Position numbers and translations under genes: made by a program. The notes beneath the pieces are model-generated. The model made no database searches. It worked only from the letters and a program-made list of their open reading frames with translations, and was not told the DNA's origin. From the NCBI GenBank assembly GCA_946811185.2, contig OX328112.1, forward strand, positions 19,759,215 through 19,823,214: 64,000 nucleotides of DNA, written 5' to 3'. Positions 1 through 12,725 of the stretch are shown piece after piece; the first letter of the stretch is position 1, and every line of letters starts with the position of its first letter. Source of the stretch: Hippopus hippopus (lineage: Eukaryota > Mollusca > Bivalvia > Cardiida > Cardiidae).

Positions 1-109
1 GTCATCATCACTGTTGCTAGACGTCAGTTTGATCGTTGTTGTTATTTTTGTCGCTGTTTTTGTTCTTTTCGTTCTGTAAATTGTAAACCTTTACAACACA
101 GTTTCGAGT

Positions 110-310
110 TTTAAAGATCCTGAGGTGGAAGACTTGAAAACAGTGTGGGAAAAGCAGAAAATACTAATAACAGACATTTTTCGATTTTCCTACAATGTTT
201 TCTACCCTTTAAAGGAAAAAATTCTGTCATTTAAGCTATGTCAAATTTGTCGCATGCAAATTCTTTGAATTTGGACGAATCTAAAATTTTGTTGGGTGGT
301 AAAAAAGTCC
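110..310. repeat. P-family fragment
   Basis: AAAACAGTGTGGGAAAAGCA and TACAATGTTTTCTACCC arms, right end AAAATTTTGTTGGGTGGTAA. The rest of 1-950 holds short open frames (up to 100 codons) with no recognisable protein. Confidence 0.65.
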
Positions 311-1041
311 CTTCCGTTCACAAGCCTATATCCGAAAAAATACTCAAAATATGGTTGAAATACAGGTAAATCTGATACATTTTCATCTTGGCCATGAAAA
401 TTAGGCCTAGTTTCATCAAAGGTCGTGGTTTTCTTTCAGCGTTCATAAAAAGAAAAAAAACACTATTTGACGTCATTTCCCCATCTAAATCATATGTCAA
501 CCTTTTTACACCTAAAACACGCCTTTCGCAATGGCAACATCTTTTCAAACACACCTTCGAGTGTCTTCGAGAAGCAGACCCAATTAAGTAAATGAACGTG
601 TAGTCAGCACAAAGTGACAAATGTATTCCAATGATGATAGCCTGTATAAAAAGAAATAAAAGTGTTAGTCAAACGTTGTCATAAAAAAAGATAATGGATG
701 TCTCCGAACACGTGAGCTAAAAGTCACGTACTTCCGGTCTGGTGCGTGGTCTTCTGTCTTATAATAAACATTATTGCTTTATGGTATCCCATTGATGGAT
801 TATGTGTAACGTTTATTGGAGAAATATTTTACTTATTATCTCCTTCCAGACGTTTTGTTGCATCTTAACAAGCTGTTTCTCTTTGTGACCAATGTTTTCC
901 GGTCTGGCACGTGCTATTTATACTTCGTCTATGAAAAATATTGTTAACTCTACCAAACGTCACTTTTTTTTAGATTTGTACAAATTTGGAGCGGCTGCAA
1001 GTAACAGATTAAACGTGGGTGAAAGTGATAGAATATGGCAT

Positions 1042-1457
1042 TGACAGGGTAAAAAATATTTTGTAAACAGGAGAAAATGCTGGTAGCCAGCAATCTCCTG
1101 TTCCCACATTTTTTAAGGCCTTTCTCCTTTTCGGTTGTTAAAAGAAGGGACTGTTTAGTACAGGTTAACCGGCAACGTTTTCCTGTCTGGCACGTGGCTT
1201 TAATATACATTATATAATTAAATGATGTTTCATCGATGTATGGCGTGTGATGGTAACACAAAATGGAGAAAAAAGTTAGTTTTCTAATCCCTGCAGACGA
1301 CATTATGCGTCTCGATCCAGAACACTTGAAAAAGGAGGTAAACCATTTACCAAACGACAAAATTTTAAAATTGTCCAAATTGAAAGTATATGTAGACGAC
1401 ACAATAATAGTGCCTAAAAAATATAGATATGAATTTGAAAGGGTGGAAAACAATTGA
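1042..1457. repeat. Two P-family fragments
   Basis: 1060-1150 is a palindrome piece (GGAGAAAATGCTGGTAGCCA). 1345-1455 is a left half (ACCATTTACCAAACGACAAA then GAAAGGGTGGAAAAC). A 64-codon frame across the second is repeat-derived. Confidence 0.62.
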
Positions 1458-1499
1458 CTTACGATGACTTGCACTGACAGGATCGATGGTAAGCTATTG

Positions 1500-3340
1500 G
1501 CTTCTAGGAATCCATCTGTTTTTTCTTGTCGATTGGCTGCATAACTAGGTGCAAAGCACTGCGCGGTGAATTTACCAGGGTGGTGTTTCCAATTTTTGTT
1601 CAAATTATTTTTGAAAGAATTAATAGTAGGTGAGAGGATGACATGATTTGGCATGGAATTCCTAGAGTCAACCGTTCGAATACTAAAGGTGTTCTTTCGT
1701 ATTTCTGTTTTGGCTGATTTTTCAAATAATTTTAGGCTACTCCGCCCCGTTTTGTTAAAGGTTGCTAATTGTAGCAGCTCTTTGTTGGATTTGTTGTCGG
1801 TATTATGTAAGCAGGGCTCCCGCTGTCGATCGCCAGTGGCGCCAAATGCGAAAATTAAGAAAAAATGTAAGTTCTTGAAGACTTGAAACATATCAGAACG
1901 TTTCCTTCTATATTCAAGAGTGCGAAGTCCCGATTTCTTTAATCTTTTGTTGTAAGATAAGTGGCTGATATGTGAAATATTTTAAGTTGCTCTTCTTTAA
2001 ATGTTCTCGATGGCAATTTGGTGTTCTTTTTTTTTTTTTTTTTGAGACCAGACTGAGCTCACATATTCTAAAAAGGGTCTGACCAGAGACTTGTACTAGT
2101 GATGAAATAGACTATTGTTTTGACCATGTATGTAAATGTTCTTCGGATTATGCCAAGGTTCCTGTTTGCTACCTTAATTGTAAATGTGATCTAGGAATAG
2201 AAATTTAGACCGTTGTCAATCAGTACGCCTAGGTCTTTTTCCTGATTAACATTTGTGATTTGATCCTTCCCAAGGTCTCTTGATTACATGAAGTAATTTT
2301 AACTAGCTGTATGAATTTTAAGATGCGTCCTCTTACATTTTGAATAGTTGAAAGCTAGGTCCCATTTATGCGACCATTCACAGGAATTGTCTGTGGTACA
2401 CTGCAACTTGCCACAGTCTTCAGCTTTGTGAAAGGAAGACCCTGTCAACAGTTGATCCCACCATACCATAGGATTCCAGTTCCTAGAGTAATTGAGAATG
2501 GGAAAGTGTATCAAAAACCCGCCGTAAGTCACAGAAGATTATGTCAACATCTGATCCATTGTCAAGGGCCTTTGTCCAGTTTTCAAGTCATTCTAATTCT
2601 TGCAGTTGACAGGACCTTCTCTTGGCAATTCCAAATTGGTTACTGGCAAATAAGTTGTTTTTAATCAGAAGGTTTACTATTTTATTTTTATATGTTTTTG
2701 CATTACTTTGGAGCAAATTTGGACTTACGCTGATCGGTCCATAGTTACTTCGTAAGTGTTTGTTTCCATATTTGAATAAAGGTGTTACAGCCGAGTTTAT
2801 CAATGTCCTTGGGATGGTAGAAGTTCTGATGGATTTATTAAATGATTTTCTTAGCGGTTTTATCAGGACTTCTTTGCATTCAATGAACAGCTTTCGACGG
2901 ATTTCTTCGGGCCCTGTAGATTTATGTGGATTTTTTTTTTAAATTTGATACTTCTTCCTTTCTGATGATTTCTTGTTTTAGGTGGAAGGTTTGAACACCT
3001 GATTACTTCACCTGTCTTGAACACACTTGAAAAGTAGTCATTTAGCAAATTCGATTGTTCTATAGCATCATTTATACTGTTTCCCAATTCATCATGGAGT
3101 GTTACTATGCTACATTTAGTCTTACTGTTATCTCTAATATACTTCCAAAATGAGTTTACTATTTGTATTGATGTTTGCTTGTAGATCTTGTTTGTAGTTA
3201 TAATTTGATTTTCGAATGACTGTTTTTGCTTCGTTACCTTTAGTTTTATAGATCTCAAATTTGTTTTACAGTACACCAATATTTCATTTCTTTTCTTTTT
3301 GTTTCTGTGTCGATGTAAGGGACTTACAGTTGGCTCTGAG
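1500..3340 (-). pseudogene. Degenerate non-LTR retrotransposon (CR1/Jockey-like reverse transcriptase)
   Basis: Reading from 3340 down to 1500 on the minus strand gives, in order, a pre-RT segment (SFWKYIRDN ... LLNDYFSSVF), an early RT motif (AVTPLFKYGNKHLRSNYGPIS, cf. IPxFKKGD-SNYRPIS), the catalytic block A remnant (IIFCDLRRVFDT), CEWSHKWDLAFNYSKCK, EKDLGVLID, and the tail LEYRRKRSDMFQVFK then RTVDSRNSMPNHV ... FKNNLNK. These are typical of CR1/Jockey-group LINEs. Several frameshifts, stops and a deletion removing the F-A-D-D catalytic box make it non-functional. Confidence 0.85.
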
Positions 3341-3384
3341 GCTATCTTTGTACACCGGTATGAGTTCCTCAATCAATGTTTGAA

Positions 3385-4750
3385 TGCAAGTAAAAAGTAA
3401 GAATTGCCATTTGTAGACGATTACATAGATATAAATGTGACTCAAAAATTTAAAGTAGATCTTGAAAGGGTAGAAAAAAGTGTGGGAAAAGGAGAAAAAG
3501 CTGGTTGCCACCATTTTTCCCTTTTCCACAATGTTTTTCAAAAGTCTTCTTCTCTAAGGTCGTTAAAACACGAAATTGCGCGGTAAAAAAGTTGAAAGCA
3601 AAAACTGTTTTCAACAAACAATTTCTCCATTTTTGCAACACCGTCTCCATTTCTACTCGCGTCCTTTGTTCTGTTTCTATGTATTGTTATGCAGAACTAT
3701 AATTTTTTTTTTTTACAGAGACATTGTACATTCGAAAAGGTCACATCTTATTTGTCACATCCTGTACGTAAATATGCTAAACCCGCATCTTTGCTCTCGG
3801 AAAAAGGTCAATCTTACATGGACTTACTTGGCTTCGCCAGTGATAACGCTTTCCGCCGCCAACGAGAATCTGTTCAAGTTCTACGGACGGCGTAGATCAA
3901 GATCATACTGCATGGATCGTGCAGTCTGATCTTCACATACAATGTGCACCTTCCGCAAGCTTGTGATGTTCAAATAGTACCGAAGATATAGAATTTCACT
4001 TCTGACCAACAAAAAAGCCATATTGATCTAAATGACGTTAATTCTCTACCAAGCAACATTTTAGACTCTTTCATTTTGAAAACATTTGCAGACTACACAT
4101 CAAATGTGACTCAAATGTTTGGACCGACCCTCGAAACGATACAAAGCATATAGAAAAGGGAGAAATTGTTTTTCTTTTTACAAGCATTTTCTCTTTTTCC
4201 CGCATTGTCTTCAAAATCAGGTCGGATTCCCCTGGCTTGTAAACCACAGAATCGTTTTGCAGAAGTTTAACCCTCATAATTCCGAGTTTTAACGGCGTTC
4301 GAGAAGAAACTTTTGAATAGTTTGTGGGAAAAGGAAGAAATATTGGTTAGATCTACATGCTTTTTTTTCTTTTTCCAAAAATTTCTGCTGTCCATTCAGA
4401 TATATATTTTTTCTTTTTGCTGCATTTAAATTGTAGTCTGAAAATGCTTTCAGTTTGGTCGATGCTTAAATTTTGTCGTTTGGTTAAGGGAAAATATAAG
4501 GGAAAAAAACAATTTAAACATCAATAACTTGCTAACTGCACGTGTAACAACGTGTGATCTTAATTAATCCTTTCACCAAGCGACAACACTTGTTCATATT
4601 GAAAGCATTTGCAGACAACAAATTGAATGTTACTTGACAATAAAAGAAGAAAAAAAAACATGGAATTGTCTTTCGAAGGGTAAAACACATTGTAGGAATA
4701 GGAGAAAATGCTGGTTACCATTCTGTAAATGACTATCTAACAGGAAGCCA
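3385..4750. repeat. Cluster of diverged P-family copies
   Basis: P fragments lie near 3390-3620, 4035-4270, 4275-4495 and 4565-4740, recognised by TTACCAAGC/TTGGTTAAGG-like ends and GTGGGAAAAGGA-type arms. Between 3620 and 4030 I see only a worn Q core at 3890-3945. Confidence 0.65.
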
Positions 4751-4776
4751 AGATTTCTCATTAATTTTAGACACCT

Positions 4777-4959
4777 GGGTCCGTATTTACCATCCATTCT
4801 TAAGAATATTCTTTATCTAATCCTGAAAAATTTTCTTAGATTTGAAAGTAACGCAACTCCTGATTGGTTAAAACAAATGGTTATGTCACGTTAAGATTTA
4901 GAAATTTATTGGGAATAAGACAAAGAGTATTCTTAACAATAGTTAGTAAACACGGACCC
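4777..4959. mobile_element. H-family hairpin MITE
   Basis: GGGTCCGTATTTACCATCCA at the left pairs with TAGTTAGTAAACACGGACCC at the right; centre CTGATTGGTTAAAACAAATG. Confidence 0.75.
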
Positions 4960-6300
4960 TGGAAGAGTCTTAACTTTTGTAGTCTGGTCAAGAGTCAACA
5001 GCATGAAACTTTGTTTGCCTTTGAAGCACAACACATTAACGACAAAAAGATAAATTGGGCGCCTTTAAAGATAGCTGCAGCATTTTTTTCAGGGTGACAG
5101 TGGGTTAAAATGTAACCACATCCATATAACGATCTTAAAATGTTTTGTAACCTGATATCATGAGACGTAGAATTTAACCCTTCCATCGCCATAGGCGAGA
5201 ATAAAGGCTTTCATAACTTGGTATCATGCAAAAGAACCCTTTCAGTGCCATAGACGGAAATAGATCAAGATCAGGATGTGCAGTCTGATCTTGGATCCAT
5301 ACCGTCCGGTTGTGCAGACAACTTTGTTTGCACCACGACACATTGAAAGACAAGAAATATCTTTAAAAAAGAGAAATATCTTTAAAAAAAGAGAGAGGGT
5401 GTAATAGATCCTGGAATATGAATACTGAAGCTCTTTTTTGGGCTTAGTATGAAGAAGAATGATGAAAAATGATCTCACGAGCAGTTGCCTCTTTTTCCTC
5501 ACCGTTTTTCATTTTGTTGAAACTGAGTAGTTTTGGGTTATTGGGTAACGCTTATGAAAATATTAAATTTTCAAATAAAACAAGAAAAAGAGGTGTGTGC
5601 ATGTGTAAAAGGCATCGACTCAGGTCAGCCTGTGCAGTCCGTGCAATATGATGTGTGTCAAAACATTTTGCTATCAGTCAATCTTCTGCATGTCAAAGGA
5701 CCAATGTACATTTTTTTTTTGTAAACTTTATTAGCCACGTATATTGGATAGGGGAGGTCGTGGCCATCCTCCCTCTATCCTTACAACAATCGTTATTTAC
5801 ATCCAATAACATTTGTGACATTTGCGAACAGTGCAGTCAAGACTCGAGTGTAGATTGATTTTGGAATTCACTGCTCGCAAAGATGACAAATTGCAGAATA
5901 AGAGTTAATAAGAATACATGTACTATTCAGAAATCCAGATAAAGTTATGTGTTTAAAAAAAAAGTAGTTGAAATATGATAATAAATTATTGATTTTATGG
6001 AAGAACACTGCGGGAAAATGTGAAATCAATCTTTGCGAGCAATTTCACTCCTTTCCACAATATTCTTAAAATTCTTTTTTCTTCATTGTGTTAAACAGCA
6101 TGAGGGAAAAGTGTCAAACAAACGGTCTATTTAGTTCACCGAACCTGGATCAATGAAAAGTTATCAAAGACTAATAAAGTTTTACAAAGCTATAGAAAAA
6201 CAAGAAAACGAATAAGAAAGTGAAGAAAAAAAAAGGAAAGAAAGGGGAAAACAGAAATGACTTACTAAATAACAGCAAAAAATGGGAATATATATATCAA
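4960..6300. other. Stretch without a gene
   Basis: It contains a worn Q core (5255-5330), an M-family fragment (5605-5710, GACTCAGGTCAGCCTGTGCA) and a weak hairpin at 6005-6075. Open frames up to 86 codons are not recognised. Confidence 0.6.
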
Positions 6301-6311
6301 TGCATTTTATA

Positions 6312-6960
6312 TTAAGAGTGGTTTTGAATAATATGTCGTATAATTGACCATCTTTCTAAACCAGGGTCGGAAGATTCTGCTTCTTTCTCGTAAATAGTCC
6401 AAGCCAAATTTAAACTATTTTGAAGGCCATAAATTGTCGGGACTTTCGATTTAGATTTACAAGAAGCGACATATCTTTTGACATAAAGAAAGAGTGTGTA
6501 TAATTTGTCGTCATTATTGAATGTATCGATTAGAACGTTGACACTATTTATAAGTCTTTGAGTTGATGGGTCTATTTCTCTTATTTTTGATTCTAAATGT
6601 TGTACGAGGATTTTCACCTTTTCACATTCGTAAAATATATGGAGCAGACTCTCTTCAGTAGTATTGCAGAAACAGTATAAGTTACTTGGGGTAATGTTCA
6701 TTTTGTTTAATAGGGAGTTAGTGGGGGAAAATCTATGACCTATTTTTACTTGCATCCATTGGATATACGAATCGTTTGTGTTTTTAAAAATATTACTATA
6801 AAATTTTTTTCCAATCAAAATTATGAGAAGGGAACAAAGATTCCCATTTCTTTTGGCTAGTAGGAATTTCATTGTTATCAATAAGTGCTTTATAAATTGT
6901 TTTGTTGGGTTTTTGATTTACCTGATCGTTGATCTACACTGCCCGATAAGGACAGATTTT
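6312..6960 (-). pseudogene. LINE 3' fragment with zf-RVT-like domain
   Basis: A 189-codon open frame (6881 to 6312) contains IQWMQVKIGHRFSPTNSLLN and then a CFCN-x-TEESLLHIFYEC cluster. This is the Cys/His zinc-binding region found downstream of the reverse transcriptase in L1-like elements. Upstream, past an A-run near 6815, the frame shifts and continues as ALIDNNEIPTSQKKWESLF, typical linker text of the same elements. No RT catalytic region is present, so this is a truncated relic. Confidence 0.75.
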
Positions 6961-7054
6961 CCCTTGGAAAAAATAACGTTGAAACAGCAAAATGTGGGGT
7001 TTTACTAGCGGTATAAAAAGTTTCGTTTCAGTTATTTAGCAGGATATGGGTTAA

Positions 7055-7275
7055 CCCTTTACCAGTTGACAAAATTTTAGCCTTGTCCAAATTGAAAGCA
7101 TTTGCAGACGACAATTTAGATGTGGCTCAAATGGTACAATATTTCTTTAGTAGGGTAGAAAACATTGTTGGAAAAGGAGAAAATGCTGGTTACCAGCATT
7201 TTCTCCTTTTCAAACAATGTTTTCAAAAGGCGTCTTTCCCAAGCTCGTTAAAAAGCGGCATTGTGCGGCAAAGGG
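7055..7275. mobile_element. P-family MITE (221 bp)
   Basis: TTAA (7051-7054)|CCCTTTACCAGTTGAC ... GTGCGGCAAAGGG|TAAA. Palindrome ACATTGTTGGAAAAGGAG to its complement. Confidence 0.85.
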
Positions 7276-7630
7276 TAAAGCCGTCGAAAGAGGTTGGCTT
7301 AATATATTTGGCCATGAGAGAGTTAATATTTCGTGATACGTTTTGGTTACAATATGGATGGCCGCGAAAGGCCTCCGTATAATATTCCAGAATGTCTCTT
7401 TTTTAGCTCCATACCTTCTGCCGACAAATTATGCGTTTTCCAGTGATACCTATTTGACAAATATGGTTGTAAAAGGAAGAATTCTATTGATGAGCGATTT
7501 ATTGATTGGCTACCATGATTTTAAAGGTATTCGTTTATAAAATCCGAAAGGCCTAGTACCAACCTAAGTAAACGATGACGGTGTTAAATACATGTACATT
7601 TAAATTAAAATCATACCATTTAAAAGCGGA

Positions 7631-7939
7631 TTGATCGATTGATTATGTGGTCATTAAAGCCGTTTTCAACATTATATCATATATCGCGGTGCCTGTGCAC
7701 TTATCAATGCTTTCCTGGAGTTTCTTTTACCAGTTCTCCGCAGAATATCCTTTCCAAGCCACTGGCTGCTCTCCAACATAACCATCATCGAAACAAAGAT
7801 CAGCGGTGATAGAGGAATGAATCCGGTCGCAATGACTATTATCAATCCTCGTAAAGAAACTGACTGAGCCGGGGATCAAACCAAGCGACCTCCTGTTCTC
7901 AAGTCCTGCACGCTGTCGACCGAGCTACCGGAGCTCGGC
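7631..7939 (-). mobile_element. SINE family A copy
   Basis: Head at 7939 (GCCGAGCTCCGGTAGCTCGG), tail ATCAATCGATCAATC at 7631. The body is intact with mild divergence. Confidence 0.82.
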
Positions 7940-8039
7940 AACCCCTTAGACTACTAGATAAACAGAATGAAGATTTCCAGCCAATAGAATATACCGATAC
8001 AGTACGATTACAAAGTGCTTTTTGCTGGAAAAGAACTCA

Positions 8040-8150
8040 CCGTATCGGACAGTATAGATCCAAGATCAGACTGCACGTACTGTGCAGTCTGATCTTGATC
8101 TAAACTGTCCGCAAAAAGAGCCTTGAGTCGTGAGTAGCATCCTAAGGGTT
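8040..8150. repeat. Q-family core palindrome
   Basis: GGACAGTATAGATCCAAGAT pairs with ATCTTGATCTAAACTGTCC. Other core-only remnants lie near 5260, 10385, 40960, 43930, 46550, 50880, 53560 and 56840. Confidence 0.7.
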
Positions 8151-8450
8151 GGTTAAATCTCAACAGTTAAAACATGTCAATTATTCCAATTTTATAGGCG
8201 TCCATGGAGTAACGATATTGAGATAATGGCGGCTAAAAAACGTTTCATAACTTAGTATCGTGACGCATAATCGAAAGGTTAATGTCTCGATCAACATTTT
8301 TTGAAATGATTTATCATCTTCATATACAGTAGGTCTACTCCCATTAGCCTATTTTCTAGTGTTCCCAATGGATCCAGCCATATTTTGCTTGTAGTGTTTT
8401 ATAATCTTGGTCTGCTATGACATACTACTACTATTTGTGAGTAGACTTGG

Positions 8451-8935
8451 TAGCGTATTCACCTACCAATCTAAATTGAATTCCTGGTTCACCAACCATT
8501 CTTATGAACTTTCTCAGTCTTATTCTCCAGATATTTCTAAATATGAAAGTAAAACAACTTCTGATTGGCTAAACCAAACGGTTTAGCCAATCAGAAGTTG
8601 TGTTACTTTAAATGTTTTTACCGTTATCACCAACCATTCTTAAGAACGTTTTTCAGTCTTATTCTCTAGAATTTTCTAAGTGTGAAAGTAAAACAACTTC
8701 TAATTAGCTAAAGCAAATAGTTTAGCCAATCAGAAGTTGTGTTACTGTCAAATTTTAAAAATCTTGGAGAATAAGACAAAGAATGTTCTTAAGAATGGTA
8801 GGTGAATACGAAACCTGGTCTCACTCAAAATCTAAGAAGAAACGCATCTTCTGATTGGCTAAACCAAACAGTTAAGCCAATCAGGAATTGCGTTACTTTA
8901 AAATTTTTAAATTCCTACAAAAGCAATTTGGAATG
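8451..8935. repeat. Three overlapping H-family hairpins
   Basis: Repeated starts at TCACCAACCATTCTTA (near 8490 and 8629) and hairpin centres CTGATTGGCTAAACC / GGTTTAGCCAATCAG near 8580, 8720 and 8880. The second ends GAATGGTAGGTGAATACG at 8813. Confidence 0.78.
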
Positions 8936-8994
8936 GTCTTTGAACAGAAGACCCTGTTTTCTTATCGCTACTTTTCACAAAACGTCCCCTTGAC

Positions 8995-9275
8995 CCTTAT
9001 ACAAACGATTCAGTTTTTTAACGACCCTGAAAAAAAAAAGCATTTCAAAGCATTTTGGAAAAAGAAAATTGCTAGAAGCACTTTTTTCCTTTCCCGCAAT
9101 ATTTTCTACAATTTCAAAGACAGAAATCATATTTTGAGCTACTTTGAATTTGTCACATGCTTTCAATTAGGTAGAGACTCTGTTGATTTTGTCGTCTGGT
9201 AAAGAGCCACATTCTATATGTCGTCTGCGAGGCTTTCAATTTTGACAAGTCTACAATTTTGCCATCTAGTAAATA
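8995..9275. mobile_element. P-family MITE plus a partial copy
   Basis: TTTTTTAACGACCCTGAA at the left, weak palindrome (TGGAAAAAGAAAATTGCTAG / TTTCCTTTCCCGCAATATT), right GTCGTCTGGTAAAGAGCC. Another right arm follows to about 9275. Confidence 0.72.
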
Positions 9276-9504
9276 GTTAAAAAATGGTCTTTGTTCTGTT
9301 GGTGTTAAGTTTCAGGGGGTTACATCATTGGGGTAGCAGGTGTAATATCTTACATAAGCCGTTTAAACTTTGAAATAGGAAACTTAGCAAAAAGGGCACA
9401 GAATACACAAGATAGAGCATTTCAAGGCTGCGTTTTAAACAAACATCCTTACCCATAAAGCCGAGCTAGGTGGCTTAGCCGATGTCCTACAGAGCTTAGG
9501 TTAA

Positions 9505-9704
9505 CCCTTATCCCGCTAAATAACTAAAATGAAATGTTTAAAAATGATGGTAAAAACTCAAATATTGCTATTTCAAAGTTATGTTTTGGGGAATAATATA
9601 TCCATATCGGACACTGTAGATCCAAGATCAGACTGCACGTTCTGTGCAGTCTGATCTTGATCTACACTGTCCGCAAAAGGTCAGTGAGTCGCACTTAGCA
9701 AGGG
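9505..9704. mobile_element. Q-family MITE (200 bp)
   Basis: TTAA (9501-9504)|CCCTTATCCCGCTAAATA ... CACTTAGCAAGGG|TTTAA. The inner palindrome GGACACTGTAGATCCAAGAT ... GATCTACACTGTCC pairs around CACGTTCTGTG. TTAA targets and CCC ends again suggest piggyBac mobilisation. Confidence 0.82.
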
Positions 9705-9716
9705 TTTAACTTATTT

Positions 9717-9970
9717 GAGCCGTGCTCTGGTAAAACAGGGTTTAATGTCTCTCCGTGATGCATTATGCCAAGCAAGTCATCACATAATCATGGATCCATA
9801 ACATTAATTTTGTCTAACAACCAGCTGAATAATGAGGTAATATTTTGTCCTTTGACATGCAGAAATTTGACCAAAAGCAAAAAGTTTCGACACTAGTCAG
9901 CCTGCGCAGGCTGACCTCTGTCGATACTTTTTGCAGATGCATTAAACCCTCTTTTCACAGAGCATGGCTC
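9717..9970. mobile_element. M-family MITE (about 254 bp)
   Basis: GAGCCGTGCTCTGGTAAAA at the left pairs with TTTTCACAGAGCATGGCTC at the right. The core palindrome is GTCAGCCTGCGCAGGCTGAC, flanked by AAAAAGTTTCGAC / GTCGATACTTTTTGC. No coding capacity. Confidence 0.8.
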
Positions 9971-10740
9971 ATATATATATATATTATATATATTACATCG
10001 ATTGTGAAACAAGAGCTTACAACTTATATTTATAAGCTATTTAACTTTTTTCTAGAGCAAAATAAACAAAGTCGGAATGAAATACATCAGATACATGGTG
10101 TTTTAAAGGCTGGTCTTACTAAGCATATTTTTACGCATAACGCCGATTCCTTTTCCAACTGCTCCTTCTACGCATTTACGGACATATACTATTACTTTAC
10201 CAGTATTGGAAATGTTGTGGGAAAAGGAGCAAAAGCTGAGTATCCAATACTTTCTACTGTTCCTTCAAATTTTTGTCGTCTGCAAATGTTTTTAACCCTT
10301 AAACTGCTATATAAATGAAACGAAAATTTCCACTCAATGGTAAAAATAAAAAATGTGATTTCAAAATTGATTACAGTATCGGACAGTGCAGATCAAAGAT
10401 CAGACTGCACGTTCTGTGCAGTCTGATTAGAGTCAAGCGTTCGAAAACTAAGACAGACTATACGAAAATTAATAAAGATCATTGAACCGTACGTTCTAAT
10501 TGCAATTTTATACGCCAGCAGTTAGTATTTTTCCGATGACGACTTCTGCTGCGGGCGGTCTATCACGATTTCTATTGATGACTGCATTTAAAATAGCAAA
10601 TCAGGTTTTTATAACCAAACTTCAAAAAAATAAATAAATAAGTAGATTGATTTAGTCGGTAACAGTCAAATTATTAGTAGACTATAGATGAAAGAGAAAT
10701 AAGAAATATCTTTACAAAAAATAGACGGCATAAATTTGCC

Positions 10741-10880
10741 AGCAGGCAGGGGTCCTTTCAATATACATGTCTACATTTTTACCAATCACAAATTTCTATT
10801 TATTCATTTGTTATCAATACCAAAAAGTAGGTTAAAAGCCAGCACATTCAGCTACGCCGAATGGGCTACAAAGGTTAAAG
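10741..10880 (+). repeat. Dispersed repeat, inverse of 20010-20115
   Basis: TTTTTACCAATCACAAATTT and CTATTTATTCATTTGTTATC match the complement of the 20-kb stretch, ending near AAAAGCCAGCACATTCA. Nature unknown. Confidence 0.65.
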
Positions 10881-11029
10881 GTGGCTTTTAGATGTCGCAC
10901 CTATTGGTCAAGAGTTTCGCAAAGACTTCCAGGAAAGTCACAAGAGCATTAGCACGCATCGATTACCAGGATTCGTATTCGTATCTGTATGATGACGTCA
11001 TATCTGATGTAATAGAAATAGTACAAACT

Positions 11030-11400
11030 TGTACGTCGTATGCGCATGTCATATTCTTTGAAGATTCGACCTGGCTGCTATGACGCATCACCCATCCCAT
11101 ATACAGGGGAAAAGTAGGGCTTATACCGAAGCTTTTACCCAAGCCTGTAGGGGGCTGTTTTAATAAGTGGCGGGTGCATAGGTTACATGCTAGCTAATCA
11201 TAGCTGAATGAATCGCACCAGGTATCGTTTTATTGAGTAAACGTTTACTTTATTTTGAAATTCAAAGTAATGGTTGTCGTTTTGAAAAGTAGCCCGGTTC
11301 TGTACCCAGAATGTCCGAATCAGATAGATGTGTATTTGAAGAAAGCCATCTAGCGGAAGATAATGAGTACAAGGAGTTACCTATTCCAAAACGTCCATCC
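11030..11400 (+). repeat. Dispersed repeat, copy 1 of a pair (with 44335-44870)
   Basis: The two segments share several blocks in order: CATGTCATATTCTT plus GAAGATTCGACCTG, AGCCTGTAGGGG-like text, TTTTATTGAGTAAACG, TTTTGAAAAGTAG and CAGATAGATGTGTATTTGAA. Spacing differs between blocks. Its nature is unknown. Confidence 0.7.
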
Positions 11401-11408
11401 CGTCATTC
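11311..11408 (+). CDS. Possible small coding exon (MSESDRCVFEE...)
   Basis: An ATG opens 32 codons plus two bases, ending at TC|GTAAGT, a near-perfect donor. The peptide starts MSESDRCVFEESHLAEDN. A diverged copy of the whole segment at 44809 starts MPKSDRCVFEKCHLTEDN in the same frame but has no donor. I recognise no domain. The exon leaves phase 2, whereas the EgtD-like exon 1 needs one leading base, so it cannot splice to it directly. Confidence 0.25.
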
Positions 11409-12016
11409 GTAAGTCCAAAATTGCACCTTTTACTGGGTGTATCTTTGCAGTTTCTACATAACTACGAAGAAAAATAAATCTAGTTCTATTTATCGGTGTT
11501 TAACAAGAAATTTTGATTTACTACCTAAAAACTAAACAGCTCCTTCTAATCATGGTCTTCCTCAGATGATTTTTGTCCTTTTGCCGCCAAGCAGCAGACA
11601 ACTTTTGAAAGCATTGTGACAAAATGAGAAACTGCTCGTTATGTTCACATGATTCATGTATCAAATACTACGTACTCTTACAAATTAATTTACAATCAAA
11701 GGATCGAAAAAGCGCTCTGGTGAACATCGATGGAGAGTTTTAGATAGAACGAAGAAAGTCAACGAAAAAATCCAAGCAATATTCACATCAGGTCGAATGG
11801 CGTCATGAATTGCTTCCGGGTCGAAGAATTAAAAGTAGTCCCGTTTGAAGATATAACAGCAAGTACTTCTGCTGCACTTTTTTATCAGAGAAAAATGAAA
11901 TAAATATTTGAAATATGGTTCTGGTGTTAATTTTTGTGGCGCCGCATGAGCGGCGGCACTATATTTTTATTCACTTTTGAAAAGTGCCCCATGGAGGTAG
12001 CCATACTGGATTCCGG

Positions 12017-12066
12017 GACATTTCGGCCCATAACAATTTCGGCCCATTACAATTTCGGCCCATAAT
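12017..12066 (+). repeat. Three copies of a 17-bp unit
   Basis: ATTTCGGCCCATAACA-type units three times. A roughly 90-bp stretch with CTTTC-TTACCAGATCGA is also repeated at 12240-12370. 11410-12720 otherwise holds only short unrecognised frames. Confidence 0.8.
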
Positions 12067-12725
12067 CTGTATACCAATTGAACGACACTTGAATGTTTCC
12101 TTTCATGTTTGTCTGTCAGCTTGCATGCTCCTACCTGTCCGGCTATCAGTCGGTGTGTTGATTGATTGCTTTTATATGAAATGTCCGGTCACCCCATATT
12201 GTTTACTATATGGATTGGTTCAGTGTTGTTTTTTTTTTTAAAATACATGTAAAAATACGGTACTTTCATTACCAGATCGAGCCCGTACCAACTTTGTTTT
12301 TCTATTTGGAGTGATTTTTTGTTTTTTAACATATAAAATACCATACTTTCACTGCCAGATCGATAAAAACCAGATCGTATCCCAGATGGCACAGAGTTTA
12401 AATATTTGTCATGTAGTATCACCACATGGACCTCTACGAAAACGCCCTTGGCGTAAAAAATTAACCTGCTGTAATGTGCCCTATTTCAGAAACAACTGAT
12501 TTGCGGTGCGATTGATATTATACATCAATATTTTCTTGTACATTTTCTTAAGAAACTGGGAGCAAGTTTATCATTTCTTGGGGAACTACTTTGTGCCCGT
12601 GACTACATAAAGTAACATTGTCTACAAAATGTAAAGGCCTTTCTGACTGGTTTTTCGAGGGTAATTATGTTTGAGATTGAATATCAAAAACTGCAATCGG
12701 TTGAAGTGCCTTTTTTACTTCTTGA

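Noticed and set aside
950..1891. Minus-strand 313-codon frame as a possible host gene
   Set aside because: Its start matches the C-terminal tail of a CR1/Jockey-like LINE and the rest crosses P-family repeat; it is part of the LINE relic.
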